A stretch of DNA of 64,000 bases from Bifidobacterium apousia. GTDB taxonomy: Bacteria; Actinomycetota; Actinomycetes; Actinomycetales; Bifidobacteriaceae. The DNA lies in contig NZ_VMHK01000001.1 in the NCBI RefSeq assembly GCF_007559275.1, positions 558,001 through 622,000 of the forward strand. The letters are read 5' to 3'. The position numbers were made by a program, and so were the translations under genes. Below the pieces are notes generated by a model. The model searched no databases. It saw only the letters and a program-made list of their open reading frames with translations, and had not been told where the DNA came from. Below, in pieces: positions 7,489-16,491 of this stretch. Every line of letters begins with the position of its first letter. The first letter of the stretch is position 1.

Positions 7489-8499
7489 CTAGTCCTGCTG
7501 CTGCCAGCCGTCGGTGTCGATGTGGTGGGCAGGGTTGGCCTGCCAGGCCTTCCATGCAGATTCTACGATCTCCTCGACGCCATACTTGGCATGCCAGCCC
7601 ATCTCGGTGTTGATCCGGGTGGGGTCGCCGATCAGGTGCGGCGGGTCGCCGGCGCGGCGGGGCTTGACGGCCTCGGTGAAGGGCAGACCCGTCACCTTCT
7701 TTACCTCGTCCACGATCTGTCGGACGGATGTGCCCTGGCCGGTGCCCACATTGAAGGCATCGTAGCGGCGTTGGTCGCGGTCCAGGTAGTCCAAGGCGGC
7801 GATGTGGGCGTCAGCCAGGTCGGAGACGTGGATGTAGTCACGCACGCAGGTGCCGTCGGGGGTGGGGTAGTCGTCCCCGAAGATGGCGGGCGCCTTGCCC
7901 TGACGCAGCCTGTCGAAGAGCATGGGGATCAGGTTGAGGACCGCCGGGTCCTCCAGGCTGACCGGTCCGCAGCCGGCCACGTTGAAGTAGCGCAGGGCGC
8001 AGAAGCGGATGCCGTAAGGCTGCTCGCAGGCCCGCGCCATCCACTCGCCGACCAGCTTGGTCTGGCCGTAAGGGTTGATGGGGACCATGGGCTGCACGTC
8101 CTCAGGGACCACGTCGACCGGAGGCTCGCCGTAGGTTGCGGCCGAGCTGGAGAAGACCAGCTTCTTGGCGTTGGTCTTTGCCATGGCGGACAGGACGTTG
8201 ATCATGCCGTTCAGGTTCTGCCGGTAGTACCAGATGGGCTTCTCCACCGACTCGCCCACCTGCTTGCGGGCGGCGAAGTGGATGACCGAGTCGACCTTGT
8301 TCTCCTCAATGATCTCAGCCAGGCGCTGATCGGCGCCAGGTGCAGCCACGTCGGCGCCATAAAGACGGGCATTCCCGATCCGGTCGGGCCTGCCATAGCT
8401 GAGGTCATCGACTACGACGACATCCTTGTCGGTCTCCTGCAGGGCGTGAACCACATGGGCGCCGATGTACCCGCAGCCGCCTGTAACCAAAACTGACAT
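7489..8499 (-). CDS. galE: UDP-glucose 4-epimerase
   Basis: The enzyme interconverts UDP-glucose and UDP-galactose (Leloir pathway; in bifidobacteria also part of galactose and lacto-N-biose use). The 336-residue protein begins MSVLVTGGCGYIGAHV with the NAD-binding GxxGxxG, has the short-chain-dehydrogenase YGQTK catalytic Tyr-Lys pair after FSSSAATYG, and the substrate-loop region ending in KAWQAN. Two in-frame ATG codons (8505 and 8499) follow an AGGAAAGG; the second has the better spacing and matches the family start. Upstream there are two TATTTTGTT repeats. Confidence 0.95.
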   Translation of the reverse strand: MSVLVTGGCGYIGAHVVHALQETDKDVVVVDDLSYGRPDRIGNARLYGADVAAPGADQRLAEIIEENKVDSVIHFAARKQVGESVEKPIWYYRQNLNGMINVLSAMAKTNAKKLVFSSSAATYGEPPVDVVPEDVQPMVPINPYGQTKLVGEWMARACEQPYGIRFCALRYFNVAGCGPVSLEDPAVLNLIPMLFDRLRQGKAPAIFGDDYPTPDGTCVRDYIHVSDLADAHIAALDYLDRDQRRYDAFNVGTGQGTSVRQIVDEVKKVTGLPFTEAVKPRRAGDPPHLIGDPTRINTEMGWHAKYGVEEIVESAWKAWQANPAHHIDTDGWQQQD

Positions 8500-8546
8500 A
8501 TGCATGCCTTTCCTATCGAAAACCAGACTATTGTTCGGTTTTGCAA

Positions 8547-8565
8547 TATTTTGTTGTATTTTGTT
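8547..8565. repeat. Two direct TATTTTGTT repeats upstream of galE
   Basis: TATTTTGTT occurs at 8547-8555 and again at 8557-8565, a period of exactly 10 bases. It lies just downstream of a minus-strand -10-like TATACT (8579-8574) and upstream of the galE start. The spacing of one helical turn suggests a protein-binding site; the binding protein is unknown. Confidence 0.45.
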
Positions 8566-8642
8566 CTGAATTGAGTATATCACGGGCACATGTGACTCTT
8601 GTGCCTGCTTGTATCCGCTTCCTAGGATATATATGAGCTGTG

Positions 8643-9455
8643 ATGAGTACAGAAAGACAGAGCAAGGCCCCCATGAGGTCCATCGTCTCCTATGTGAGGC
8701 GGTCCGAGAAGCTGAGCGACCGGCTGGCGAAGGCTTGGGCTCGGTATTCCTCTAGATATTTGCTCGATTTGGGCCAGGCTGAAGGTTCGTTGACGGTTGA
8801 CGAGGATCTGCGTTGTGATGCAGCAATGGTCAGGTCGGTCTGGGGACGGGATGCGCCGCTGATCGTCGAGATCGGATCCGGCCAGGGGGAGAACGTCGTG
8901 GCCAGCGCCCGGGAACACCCTGATCGGAACTACCTGGCCCTGGAGGTCTACCAGCCGGGATTGGCCCATACCATGCTGATGGCCGGCAAATCGGACTTGG
9001 ATAATCTGCGACTTGCCCAGGTTAACGCCCCAGACCTCCTGGCCCGAATGGATCCTGGGCTGATCAAGGAAGTATGGACCTTCTTTCCTGATCCCTGGCC
9101 CAAGATGAAGCATCATAAGCGTCGCCTGGTTCAGCCGGCTCTGGCTGATGACTTGGCGGCTTGTCTGGAGCCGGGCGGCCTTTGGCGAATTGCAACCGAT
9201 ATCGAGGATTACGCTCTGCATGTGCATGAGGTGATGGATGAGAATCCGAGATTCAGAAACCTGGGTAATCTGCCGGTCAGTCTGCCCACCCAGCATGTAG
9301 GCAAGGGGACTGCTGATCAGGCCAAATCCCTGCCTCATGCCATGTTCATGGAGTCGGAGCGGTTCGACGGCAGAATTGTGACCAACTTCGAGCGCAAGGG
9401 GATTCAGGCCGCCCGGATCATCCATGACCTGACTTATCAGGTTTTGGCAGACTGA
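8643..9455 (+). CDS. trmB: tRNA (guanine-N7)-methyltransferase
   Basis: The protein (270 residues) methylates G46 in the variable loop of tRNAs using S-adenosylmethionine. The SAM motif EIGSGQGEN is present, as are the TrmB signatures YLALEVY (binding Glu/Asp), [14 protein letters not shown] and the C-terminal TNFERKG. The start is taken at the ATG 8643; a GTG directly before it (8640) is possible. There is no convincing ribosome binding site, so the mRNA may have a short or absent leader. The gene is divergent from galE and precedes a translation GTPase. Confidence 0.93.
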   Translation: MSTERQSKAPMRSIVSYVRRSEKLSDRLAKAWARYSSRYLLDLGQAEGSLTVDEDLRCDAAMVRSVWGRDAPLIVEIGSGQGENVVASAREHPDRNYLALEVYQPGLAHTMLMAGKSDLDNLRLAQVNAPDLLARMDPGLIKEVWTFFPDPWPKMKHHKRRLVQPALADDLAACLEPGGLWRIATDIEDYALHVHEVMDENPRFRNLGNLPVSLPTQHVGKGTADQAKSLPHAMFMESERFDGRIVTNFERKGIQAARIIHDLTYQVLAD

Positions 9456-9520
9456 CCATAGAGCGCACAGATGGGATATGCGTCTGGTGCTTGTAGATGT
9501 GAAGAGCGAGGGAGGCCCTG

Positions 9521-11542
9521 ATGGCCAAGAGGATAGTGGTGGGGATGTTGGCTCATGTGGACGCCGGCAAGACCACGCTCTCGGAAGCCATGCTCTACCA
9601 GGGAGGGAAAATTCGCCGTCTGGGCAGGGTGGACCATGGCGATGCCTATCTGGACACCAACGATTTGGAGCGGCAGCGGGGCATCACCATCTTCTCCAAG
9701 CCAGCCCGGCTGACCTATCGCGATGTCGACCTGACCCTCATCGATACACCCGGCCATGTGGATTTCTCAGCCGAGATGGAGCGGGTCCTGTCAATCTTGG
9801 ATTATGCCCTCCTAGTCGTCGATGCTACCGCTGGATTGGAAGGATACGTTGATACGCTCTGGCGACTTCTGACACGCTACAAGGTGCCTACCTTCATTTT
9901 CATCAACAAGTTGGATGCCCCTGGAGCTGATGCCGCCCGTATTCTTGAAAGCTGCAAGCAGCGCTGGTCTCCGGGCTGCTTCGATCTGAGCCGTGGACTT
10001 GAACATGGCGATATGGAGGATGTGGCCTTGCTCAACGAGGACGTCATGGATGAGTACCTCAAGACCGAGGGCATATCTGATGAGAGCCTGGCGCGGCTGG
10101 TTGCCGACCGTCGTCTTTTTCCCTGTTTCCTTGGGTCCGCCCTGCGTCTGGACGGAATCGACGCCCTTCTGGAGGGGTTTGAGCGGTACACCCTTTCGCC
10201 TGGGTACGGCAGAGAGTTCGGCGCAAGGGTGTTTAAGGTATCGCATGATGACAAAGGCGCCAGGTTGACCTGGCTCAAGGTGACCGGTGGCGACCTGCCG
10301 GTCAAATCCTCTTTGACCACCGAATTCCGTCATGGAGATGAACCCAACAAAGCATCGGGTTCTGTTGCGGAGGCGTACGGGACAGCTGGAGATATGGCGC
10401 AGAACGGACACGTTGAGACCAAAGAGACGGTTGATCAGCTTCGTGTCTATTCGGGAGCTTCCTATACGTTGACGGACTGCGCCCAGGCCGGAAGCATCGT
10501 GGCGGCCACCGGCCTTGACCTGACACGTCCGGGGCAGGGGCTGGGGTGCGAGCGGAAGGACCTGATTCCTGTGCTGGAGCCGGTGCTGTCCTATGCAGTG
10601 GCTGCCGAAGAGGTGGATCCGCACCACTTGTTGAGTGCCTTGCACATTTTGGAGGATGAGGATCCACTGCTGCATGTGGTCTGGCAGGAGCAGCTTCAAG
10701 AGATTCACTTACGACTGATGGGACAGGTCCAGTTGGAGGTAATTCAGGAGGAGTTGGAGCGGCGCTTCGGTATACAGGTCTCCTTCAGCCAGGGCGGAAT
10801 CCTCTATAGGGAGACCATCGCGACCCCCGTCGAAGGGGTTGGACATTTCGAGCCCCTCCGGCATTATGCCGAAGTTCATCTGCTCCTGGAACCTACGGAG
10901 CCGGGCAGCGGTCTCAGTTTCGCATCGACCTGCAGCCTGGACCGCTTGGACGGCAATTGGCAACGGCTCATCATGACCCATCTGGCCGAGAAGGAGCATC
11001 TGGGCGTCCTGACAGGTTCGCCTATCACCGATATGCGCATCACCCTGTTGGACGGCCGCGGGCATATCAAGCACACCGAGGGAGGAGACTTCCGCCAGGC
11101 CACCTACCGGGCCGTCCGGCAGGGGCTGATGAAGGCAAGCAATATCCTGCTGGAGCCCTGGTACCACTTCAGGCTCGCCCTTCCACAGGAGAATCTGGGC
11201 AGGGCTATGTCGGACATCTACCGGATGAAGGGCAGCTTCTCGGAACCGCAGGCAGACGGGGACACTGTCGAGTTGGAAGGGGATGCGCCGGTATCACAGA
11301 TGCGTGATTATGTCATCGAGGTCAGCACCTACACTCACGGCCGCGGACATCTGACCTGTTTCTTCAACGGGTATCGTCCCTGCCAGGACCAGGATGCTCT
11401 TGTGGATTCCATCGGCTATGACCCCGAGTCCGACCTGGAGAACACCCCTGATTCGGTCTTCTGCGCCCACGGGGCAGGATACCCGGTCAAATGGAACAAG
11501 GTGGAGGACTTCATGCACCTGCCCGGCGGCCAGTACATCTGA
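9521..11542 (+). CDS. TetM/OtrA-like translation factor GTPase (EF-G family)
   Basis: The 673-residue protein has the architecture of ribosomal protection proteins and EF-G. The G domain motifs are AHVDAGKTT (G1, about 11-19), the ERQRGITI switch (G2), DTPGHVDF (G3), NKLD (G4) and GSAL (G5). EF-G domains II to V follow, and the C-terminus PDSVFCAHGAGYPVKW is typical of the chromosomal TetM-related GTPases of Gram-positive bacteria. Known TetM and OtrA proteins release tetracycline from ribosomes; whether this one does is unknown. No mobile element, conjugation gene or leader peptide is nearby and its composition matches the surrounding genes, so it looks like a resident gene. A GGGAGG lies about 10 bases before the ATG. 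Confidence 0.85.
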   Translation: MAKRIVVGMLAHVDAGKTTLSEAMLYQGGKIRRLGRVDHGDAYLDTNDLERQRGITIFSKPARLTYRDVDLTLIDTPGHVDFSAEMERVLSILDYALLVVDATAGLEGYVDTLWRLLTRYKVPTFIFINKLDAPGADAARILESCKQRWSPGCFDLSRGLEHGDMEDVALLNEDVMDEYLKTEGISDESLARLVADRRLFPCFLGSALRLDGIDALLEGFERYTLSPGYGREFGARVFKVSHDDKGARLTWLKVTGGDLPVKSSLTTEFRHGDEPNKASGSVAEAYGTAGDMAQNGHVETKETVDQLRVYSGASYTLTDCAQAGSIVAATGLDLTRPGQGLGCERKDLIPVLEPVLSYAVAAEEVDPHHLLSALHILEDEDPLLHVVWQEQLQEIHLRLMGQVQLEVIQEELERRFGIQVSFSQGGILYRETIATPVEGVGHFEPLRHYAEVHLLLEPTEPGSGLSFASTCSLDRLDGNWQRLIMTHLAEKEHLGVLTGSPITDMRITLLDGRGHIKHTEGGDFRQATYRAVRQGLMKASNILLEPWYHFRLALPQENLGRAMSDIYRMKGSFSEPQADGDTVELEGDAPVSQMRDYVIEVSTYTHGRGHLTCFFNGYRPCQDQDALVDSIGYDPESDLENTPDSVFCAHGAGYPVKWNKVEDFMHLPGGQYI

Positions 11543-11643
11543 AACACAGCCTTGAGGATTCGAGCTCGATCGGTCACCGGCATCGAGCGGCATGGGGCAA
11601 GGATCATTCGGGGTTACCGGCCGCTGTTGGCTGACGATTTACC

Positions 11644-11649
11644 TAGAAT
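11644..11649 (+). promoter_or_regulatory. -10 hexamer for a leaderless VOC mRNA
   Basis: TAGAAT is followed by seven bases and the ATG at 11657; another in-frame ATG lies at 11651. There is no Shine-Dalgarno sequence. Confidence 0.5.
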
Positions 11650-11656
11650 TATGGAC

Positions 11657-12037
11657 ATGATTGATCATCTGACGCTGAAGGTTCGGGACATCCAGGCTTC
11701 CATCGATTTCTATAGCAGAGCCTTGGCACCGTTGGGGTACGTGGCCAAGGCCCACCATGAGCCCACTATTGGGTTCGGCGCAGAGGACGACGGGGCCCAC
11801 TCGGACTTCTATCTGACACCGAGCGGGGATGGGACCGGCTCGCCGGTGACCCACATAGCTTTCAGGGCTGACGATGCTGCAATGGTGGATGCCTTCTACA
11901 GGGAGGCGCTCGCTGCCGGTGGCCGTGACAATGGTGCTCCAGGGCTGCGCGATTACCATCCTCATTACTATTCGGCTTTCGTTTTGGATCCGGACGGGAA
12001 TAATGTCGAAGCAGTGGTGGACTGGTCAGGGGCTTAG
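11657..12037 (+). CDS. VOC-superfamily (glyoxalase-like) protein
   Basis: The protein of about 126 residues fits the vicinal-oxygen-chelate fold: MIDHLTLKVRDIQASIDFYSRAL with the first metal-ligand His, VTHIAFRADD in the middle, and the DPDGNNVEAV signature at the end, whose Glu is the last ligand. These proteins include glyoxalases, dioxygenases and resistance proteins; the substrate here cannot be told. The start at 11657 fits leaderless transcription from the TAGAAT upstream; 11651 would add two residues. The gene sits between the translation GTPase and a sugar kinase with no obvious link. Confidence 0.8.
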   Translation: MIDHLTLKVRDIQASIDFYSRALAPLGYVAKAHHEPTIGFGAEDDGAHSDFYLTPSGDGTGSPVTHIAFRADDAAMVDAFYREALAAGGRDNGAPGLRDYHPHYYSAFVLDPDGNNVEAVVDWSGA

Positions 12038-12096
12038 GGGTAACTGCGTCAGTCCATATATGGGATTATGCAAGCATTTGAGCGCTTGGGAAAGCC

Positions 12097-12102
12097 TAGG
12101 AT
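12097..12102 (+). promoter_or_regulatory. -10 hexamer for a leaderless FGGY kinase mRNA
   Basis: TAGGAT is followed by seven bases and the ATG at 12110. The longer frame from 12068 would lie upstream of the promoter. Confidence 0.5.
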
Positions 12103-12109
12103 GACCGGT

Positions 12110-13633
12110 ATGACCTATACAGCCGCATTCGACGTGGGGACCACGCAAGTCAAGGCCGTTCTTGTGGATGACCAGGGCTCTGCCAGGGTGTGCGCGTCCA
12201 GCGGTCTTCTGCCGCTCAACACAGGTGACGGGCGTATCGAGCAGAATCCCGAGGATTGGTTGCAGGCCTTCATTGAGGTGTCCCGTGATCTTTTGGCCAG
12301 GGCCGGGCGGAGCATCGAGCACTTCAAGAGCGACCAGGTCGCCGGCATCATCATGAGCGGACAGATGCAGGACCTGATTGCCCTGGATGCACTGGGGCAG
12401 CCCGTCGGGCCGGCGATCCTGTACGCGGACGGCAGGGCCGAAGAAGAGTCTGCTGAACTGACGGAAACCTATGGGTCTGAGTCCTTTCACACCGTAGTGG
12501 GGAATCCCTGCGATGGGTCCCTGCCGGTGGCCAAACTGATGTGGTTGTCCAGGCATCAGCCCGACCGTTATGCGCAGGTTCGCCATGTGCTCATCGATGC
12601 CAAGGATTATCTGATTTGGTGGCTGACCGGTGTCTACTGCGGCGATATGACGGCCTGCTCGACGGCAGGCGCCATGGATCTGCGCTCGCGGAAGTGGAGA
12701 AGGGACATCCTGGAGGCAGCAGGTGTGGATGCCGCGATCTTCCCGGAAGTCTATTGGCCATGGGAAAGCATCGGCGCCAGCACGCCGGGTGCATCCGCTG
12801 CCACGGGGTTTGCTCCGGGAACCACGGTCTATGCGGGAATGGGGGATGCTGGCGCATCCACCTTGGGCGGCGGGGTATTCCATCCCGGTCAATTCAATAT
12901 CAACCTGGGCACATCCGGTTGGATTGCCACAGTGACAGACCAGGCTGTAATTGACCGCCCCGGAATGGTCAATTTGGCCTATCTGGGTACTGACAGCATC
13001 ATCAATACAGTGCCCTTCCTCAATGCTGGCAACGTGCATGCTTGGGCCACCGGAGTCTTTGCAGGGGGCAGTCCGACCGTGGCCGACAGCGATCCCTATC
13101 GACGCATGGGGTATTTGTTGGAATCCAGTCCGGTAGGAGCGCGCGGCGTGATATGCCTGCCCTATCTGGTGGGGGAGCGCTTCCCTATGATGAACCCTTC
13201 GATTCGGGGAGCTTATGTCGGCGTTTCTTCCGAGACGGAGGCCTGCGACCTTGCCCGAGCCGCGCTGGAAGGTGTGTCCTATTCGATTCGTCAGGGGCTT
13301 GACTTGCTGGGCACGCCTATCGAACGCGTCACCCTGATTGGCGGCGGAACCCGCGAACCCCAATGGTGCCAGATGCTGGCGGATATCCTTGATGCGCCCG
13401 TTCAAGTGCTCGATGATGCCCATCTCATGCCTGCGGTGGCCCTGGCTCAGCTGGTCTCTGTTGGCAAACAGGCCAAGCCCTCTTCACGGCCTGATTTGGA
13501 GGGCTTGGAGAAATTGGTGGAAGCGAACCTTACAGGAGGCGTCTTTTCTCCCGACGGTGCAAACCGTCAAGTGTACGATGCTGGTTACAGCCGGTTCCGG
13601 CGTTTATATCCAGCTTTGGATGCACTTCGGTAA
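12110..13633 (+). CDS. FGGY-family carbohydrate kinase (xylulokinase-like)
   Basis: The 507-residue protein has the two actin-like domains of FGGY sugar kinases: an N-terminal FDVGTTQVKAVLVD ATP/phosphate motif, IMSGQMQDLIALD with the sugar-binding region seen in xylulokinases (SGQMHG-like), a catalytic Asp in GMGDAGAS, and the C-terminal GGGTREPQWCQMLADIL adenosine motif. Xylulokinase feeds xylulose 5-phosphate into the bifid shunt, but gluconokinase-like or other sugar specificity cannot be excluded. The start is chosen from the family N-terminus and from the -10 hexamer seven bases upstream. No sugar transporter or isomerase lies next to it. Confidence 0.85.
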   Translation: MTYTAAFDVGTTQVKAVLVDDQGSARVCASSGLLPLNTGDGRIEQNPEDWLQAFIEVSRDLLARAGRSIEHFKSDQVAGIIMSGQMQDLIALDALGQPVGPAILYADGRAEEESAELTETYGSESFHTVVGNPCDGSLPVAKLMWLSRHQPDRYAQVRHVLIDAKDYLIWWLTGVYCGDMTACSTAGAMDLRSRKWRRDILEAAGVDAAIFPEVYWPWESIGASTPGASAATGFAPGTTVYAGMGDAGASTLGGGVFHPGQFNINLGTSGWIATVTDQAVIDRPGMVNLAYLGTDSIINTVPFLNAGNVHAWATGVFAGGSPTVADSDPYRRMGYLLESSPVGARGVICLPYLVGERFPMMNPSIRGAYVGVSSETEACDLARAALEGVSYSIRQGLDLLGTPIERVTLIGGGTREPQWCQMLADILDAPVQVLDDAHLMPAVALAQLVSVGKQAKPSSRPDLEGLEKLVEANLTGGVFSPDGANRQVYDAGYSRFRRLYPALDALR

Positions 13634-13932
13634 ATGTCCATCGGATGCAGTTGTTCCTCATGTCCGGTGAGGACGATTCAGGCTGGAGTAATTTTGGCAA
13701 CTATTTTGTCTGTTTTCGCATGCTCGTAGACTGCGACAAGCAAAGCCATAGAAATTCAAATAAATGTGACTTCACTATGCTGGTGGATTCTTATCGGCGA
13801 TGATTATAAGTGTGTACTGTTGTGCGTACTATCTTGGTTCAATATCGACCAAAACAGCCCGATTCGAATTTTGCGCTGATTTTTTGCGAATTTGTTGAAC
13901 GGCGGAATACCGCCACTTTCCAACCCTTTGCC
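13634..13932. other. AT-richer intergenic region
   Basis: About 300 bases between the kinase and tRNA-Glu have a clearly higher A+T content than the surroundings. I see no credible reading frame. GGCGGTATTCCGCC (about 13901-13914) forms a small hairpin that could help end the minus-strand tRNA-Glu transcript. Nothing else can be assigned. Confidence 0.5.
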
Positions 13933-14007
13933 TGGTACCCCCGGAGAGAGTCGAACTCTCGCTGTCAGATTGAAAGTCTGGTGTCCTAACCGTTAGACGA
14001 CGGGGGC
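13933..14007 (-). tRNA. tRNA-Glu (anticodon UUC)
   Basis: The minus strand folds into a cloverleaf with acceptor GCCCCCG and CGGGGGT (first pair G-U, as in other actinobacterial tRNA-Glu), anticodon loop CTTTCAA with TTC, T arm GAGAG/CTCTC, discriminator A and an encoded CCA. Confidence 0.95.
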
Positions 14008-14017
14008 GAACGTGCCC

Positions 14018-14046
14018 ATGATACCCGCCCCCTATGGACCAGGCAA
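14018..14046 (-). promoter_or_regulatory. Promoter of tRNA-Glu
   Basis: On the minus strand TTGCCT (14046-14041) and TATCAT (14023-14018) are 17 bases apart, placing the start of transcription just before the tRNA 5' end at 14007. Confidence 0.7.
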
Positions 14047-14067
14047 ACCTGGTGTGCCGTCCGCCGG

Positions 14068-14961
14068 TCAGTGATCCTCCTGGTCCAGCTCCTGGTCGCG
14101 GCGATGGAAGAGCTCCATCTGTTCGCGGATCCAGACACGCTCCGCAGGGTTGATATCGGCGGATTCCAGGTACTTCTGGTAGACGGGATAGAAGGCCCTG
14201 AGGATGGGGTAGATGGCGTAAAGGGTGTGCTCGGGCTTCTGCTCCCTGGTGTGTTGCGGGTGGGCATCAAAGGTGTTCTTGAAGCGCTGCATGTAGTGGC
14301 GGAAGGATGTGAAGGAGGTGTCCATCCGGCGGGCGCTGATGCCCACATTCATGTCCTTGCAGTAGACCGTCTTGAACCCCTGGTCGATCAGGTGCAGGGA
14401 GATATCGACGTCCTCGTGCATGATGTCCTCTTTGTCCCTGCAGACGTGACTGCGTATGGCCCGCCAGGCAGTGGCGCGCAGGGCCATGTTGGAACCGTAG
14501 AGCAGGTATTGCCCGTCGTCGGCCCGGTAGATGGCCCTGCGGATGGTGTTGTCGCCCTTGAGCCCGATCCTCTTGCCTGGCATGTCATAGTAGGCAACCG
14601 GTCCAGTGGCGCCCATGGCCTTGGGGTCCCGGGTGAAGATGCCGGAGACCACCTCAACCCAATTGGGACGAAGCATGCAGTCGGCGTCAATCCGGCCCAG
14701 CACATCGCCGGTTGCCCGGTCAAGTCCGTAGTTGCGGGTGGGGATCAGCCCCTGTTCACTGTCCTGGTGGAGCAGCCTGACATGCTGGTCAGGGTTCTGG
14801 TCAATGAAGTGCTGGACGATGGAGGCCGTTGCGTCTGTGGAGTGGTTGTCGACTACCAGCACCTCCTTGGGTGCCTGGCTCTGCCTGGTGGCGTTCAGGA
14901 GGCAGTCCTCAATGCGTTCTTCCTCATTCCAGGCGGGTATGACTATGGAAACGGTCAACAT
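14068..14961 (-). CDS. Family 2 glycosyltransferase
   Basis: The 297-residue protein begins directly with the GT2 nucleotide-binding start SIVIPAWNEEERIEDCL, followed by VVDNHSTDAT, a DXD-type motif in GRIDADCML, and the acceptor-side EDVDISLHL (ED motif). It has no transmembrane segment, so it is probably a cytoplasmic or peripheral sugar transferase. The acceptor is unknown. The frame continues open far upstream, but the fold begins at 14961, and on the minus strand TATCCT lies seven bases before this ATG, fitting a leaderless transcript. It is divergent from the AI-2E family gene, whose start is only 90 bases away. Confidence 0.87.
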   Translation of the reverse strand: MLTVSIVIPAWNEEERIEDCLLNATRQSQAPKEVLVVDNHSTDATASIVQHFIDQNPDQHVRLLHQDSEQGLIPTRNYGLDRATGDVLGRIDADCMLRPNWVEVVSGIFTRDPKAMGATGPVAYYDMPGKRIGLKGDNTIRRAIYRADDGQYLLYGSNMALRATAWRAIRSHVCRDKEDIMHEDVDISLHLIDQGFKTVYCKDMNVGISARRMDTSFTSFRHYMQRFKNTFDAHPQHTREQKPEHTLYAIYPILRAFYPVYQKYLESADINPAERVWIREQMELFHRRDQELDQEDH

Positions 14962-14968
14962 ACCCCTC

Positions 14969-14974
14969 AGGATA
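14969..14974 (-). promoter_or_regulatory. -10 hexamer for a leaderless glycosyltransferase mRNA
   Basis: On the minus strand TATCCT is followed by GAGGGGT (seven bases) and then the ATG at 14961. The G-rich spacer could instead act as a ribosome binding site if transcription starts further upstream. Confidence 0.45.
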
Positions 14975-15051
14975 CGTGTGCCCGGATACACCGTCGGCTC
15001 AACCTGTGCCCTACAGCCCGCCATGTCAGCCATCTTGGGATAATGGAACAT

Positions 15052-16491
15052 ATGGCCAACGAGCAAAAGCAGCGCTTCGATTTCGCGACGGTCTTCCCGC
15101 CCAAGGGGGATCCGCGCCGACCTCCGGAATGGTTCGGCCGCGCCCTCCTCTATGTAGCGATAGCGGTCTTTCTGGCCTGGTTCGCTTACGCCTCCTGGTG
15201 GAAGATCGAATTCCTGGTGCTGGATGTGGTGATCGCCATCTTTGTCTCCCTTGCCATGGAACCTCTTGTGATCAGACTGGTCAGACATGGCTGGCGGCGG
15301 GGAGCAGCCTCTGCGGTCACGCTGGTAGGGCTGATCATCATTGTGATCGTCCTTATGGGGATGTTCGGCAACCTGCTGGTTCAGCAGGTCATCGGCATGG
15401 CCAACGGGGCTCCAGCCCTCTATGAGCAGGTGGCGGAATTCATCGCCAGCCGCACCCCTTGGCACCTGCCGGCCATGCAGGATCTTGGCGGTGAGATCGT
15501 CAAGAACATCCAGACCTCATGGGTGACGGACTTTGCAGGACAGGCCCTGAACACCACCGTGGGCCTGGTGGGGTCCTTCATTAATATCATGACCGTCCTG
15601 CTGGTCATCTACTACATCTCCGCCGCAGGGCCCAAACTGCGCCGCAGCCTCTGCCAGTGGCTGGCCCCCAAGAGCCAGCGCCGTTTCCTTTTTGTCTGGA
15701 CCATCGCCCAGGACCAGATCTCCAGCTTCCTGTTCAGCAGAACCATTCTGGCGCTCATCTCCGCAGCCTGCATGTCGGTCTTTCTGGTCATTCTGAAGGT
15801 GCCCTACTGGCTGCCGCTGGCCCTCTTCTGCGGGCTGGTATCCCAGTTCGTGCCCACCATCGGCACCTACATAGGCGGAGCTATTCCCGTAGTGGTGGCC
15901 TGGGGAAGCCGCGGACTGCTGGTGGCTGTGATCGTGCTGGTCTACATCATCATCTACCAGCAGATCGAAAACATGATCCTGGCCCCCAAGATCTCCCAGC
16001 GGACCATGGACCTCAACCCTGCTATCGCCTTCCTCTCCGTACTGGCTCTGGGTGCGGTCTTCGGTGCCCTGGGGGCCTTCCTGGCCCTGCCTCTGGCGGC
16101 CAGCTTCCAGGCTATATTCTCGGCTTCGGTCAGGCACTATGAGCTGATCGACTCTCCACTCATGCAGGATCCCAAGCCGGTCGGCAAGTCCAAGGTGGTC
16201 GAAGGTGTCGAGGCTTTCAATGAGCACGTGGTTCAGCCGGTGGCAAGCCATGTGGGCAGCCGATCGGCCAAGGGGACCAGCGCCAGGGTCCGAGTGGACG
16301 ATCCGGTCATGACGATTGCCCGCGAGCTCTACCCGACCTCTTCCCCGACGGCCAAGGATCTGGATGAGTCGGCCACGGTTCCCATACCCAAGTCCGCCTC
16401 AGCCCCCGTAAGGCACAGGCCGCTCAAGGGCACCGAGACTGCGGACGAGGCCTCCGAGGGGGAGGATAACCCCCGCAAGGAGTGGCGCTGA
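15052..16491 (+). CDS. AI-2E/PerM-family membrane transporter
   Basis: The 479-residue protein has the AI-2E transporter layout: two N-terminal membrane helices (about 28-65), a third near residue 85-105, a long extracytoplasmic or amphipathic region, then a C-terminal block of helices with LISAACMSVFLVILKVPYW and the family signature QQIENMILAPKI followed by GALGAFLALPLA. Members export small molecules or ions; substrates are mostly unproven. A hydrophilic tail of about 100 residues follows. The frame is open well upstream, but GATAAT seven bases before 15052 supports a leaderless start there. The stop overlaps the next start. Confidence 0.85.
   Translation: MANEQKQRFDFATVFPPKGDPRRPPEWFGRALLYVAIAVFLAWFAYASWWKIEFLVLDVVIAIFVSLAMEPLVIRLVRHGWRRGAASAVTLVGLIIIVIVLMGMFGNLLVQQVIGMANGAPALYEQVAEFIASRTPWHLPAMQDLGGEIVKNIQTSWVTDFAGQALNTTVGLVGSFINIMTVLLVIYYISAAGPKLRRSLCQWLAPKSQRRFLFVWTIAQDQISSFLFSRTILALISAACMSVFLVILKVPYWLPLALFCGLVSQFVPTIGTYIGGAIPVVVAWGSRGLLVAVIVLVYIIIYQQIENMILAPKISQRTMDLNPAIAFLSVLALGAVFGALGAFLALPLAASFQAIFSASVRHYELIDSPLMQDPKPVGKSKVVEGVEAFNEHVVQPVASHVGSRSAKGTSARVRVDDPVMTIARELYPTSSPTAKDLDESATVPIPKSASAPVRHRPLKGTETADEASEGEDNPRKEWR

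Noticed and set aside
9521-11542. Acquired tetracycline-resistance gene on a mobile element
   Set aside because: No transposase, conjugation gene, leader peptide or composition change flanks it, and its sequence differs from TetM/TetW in many positions.
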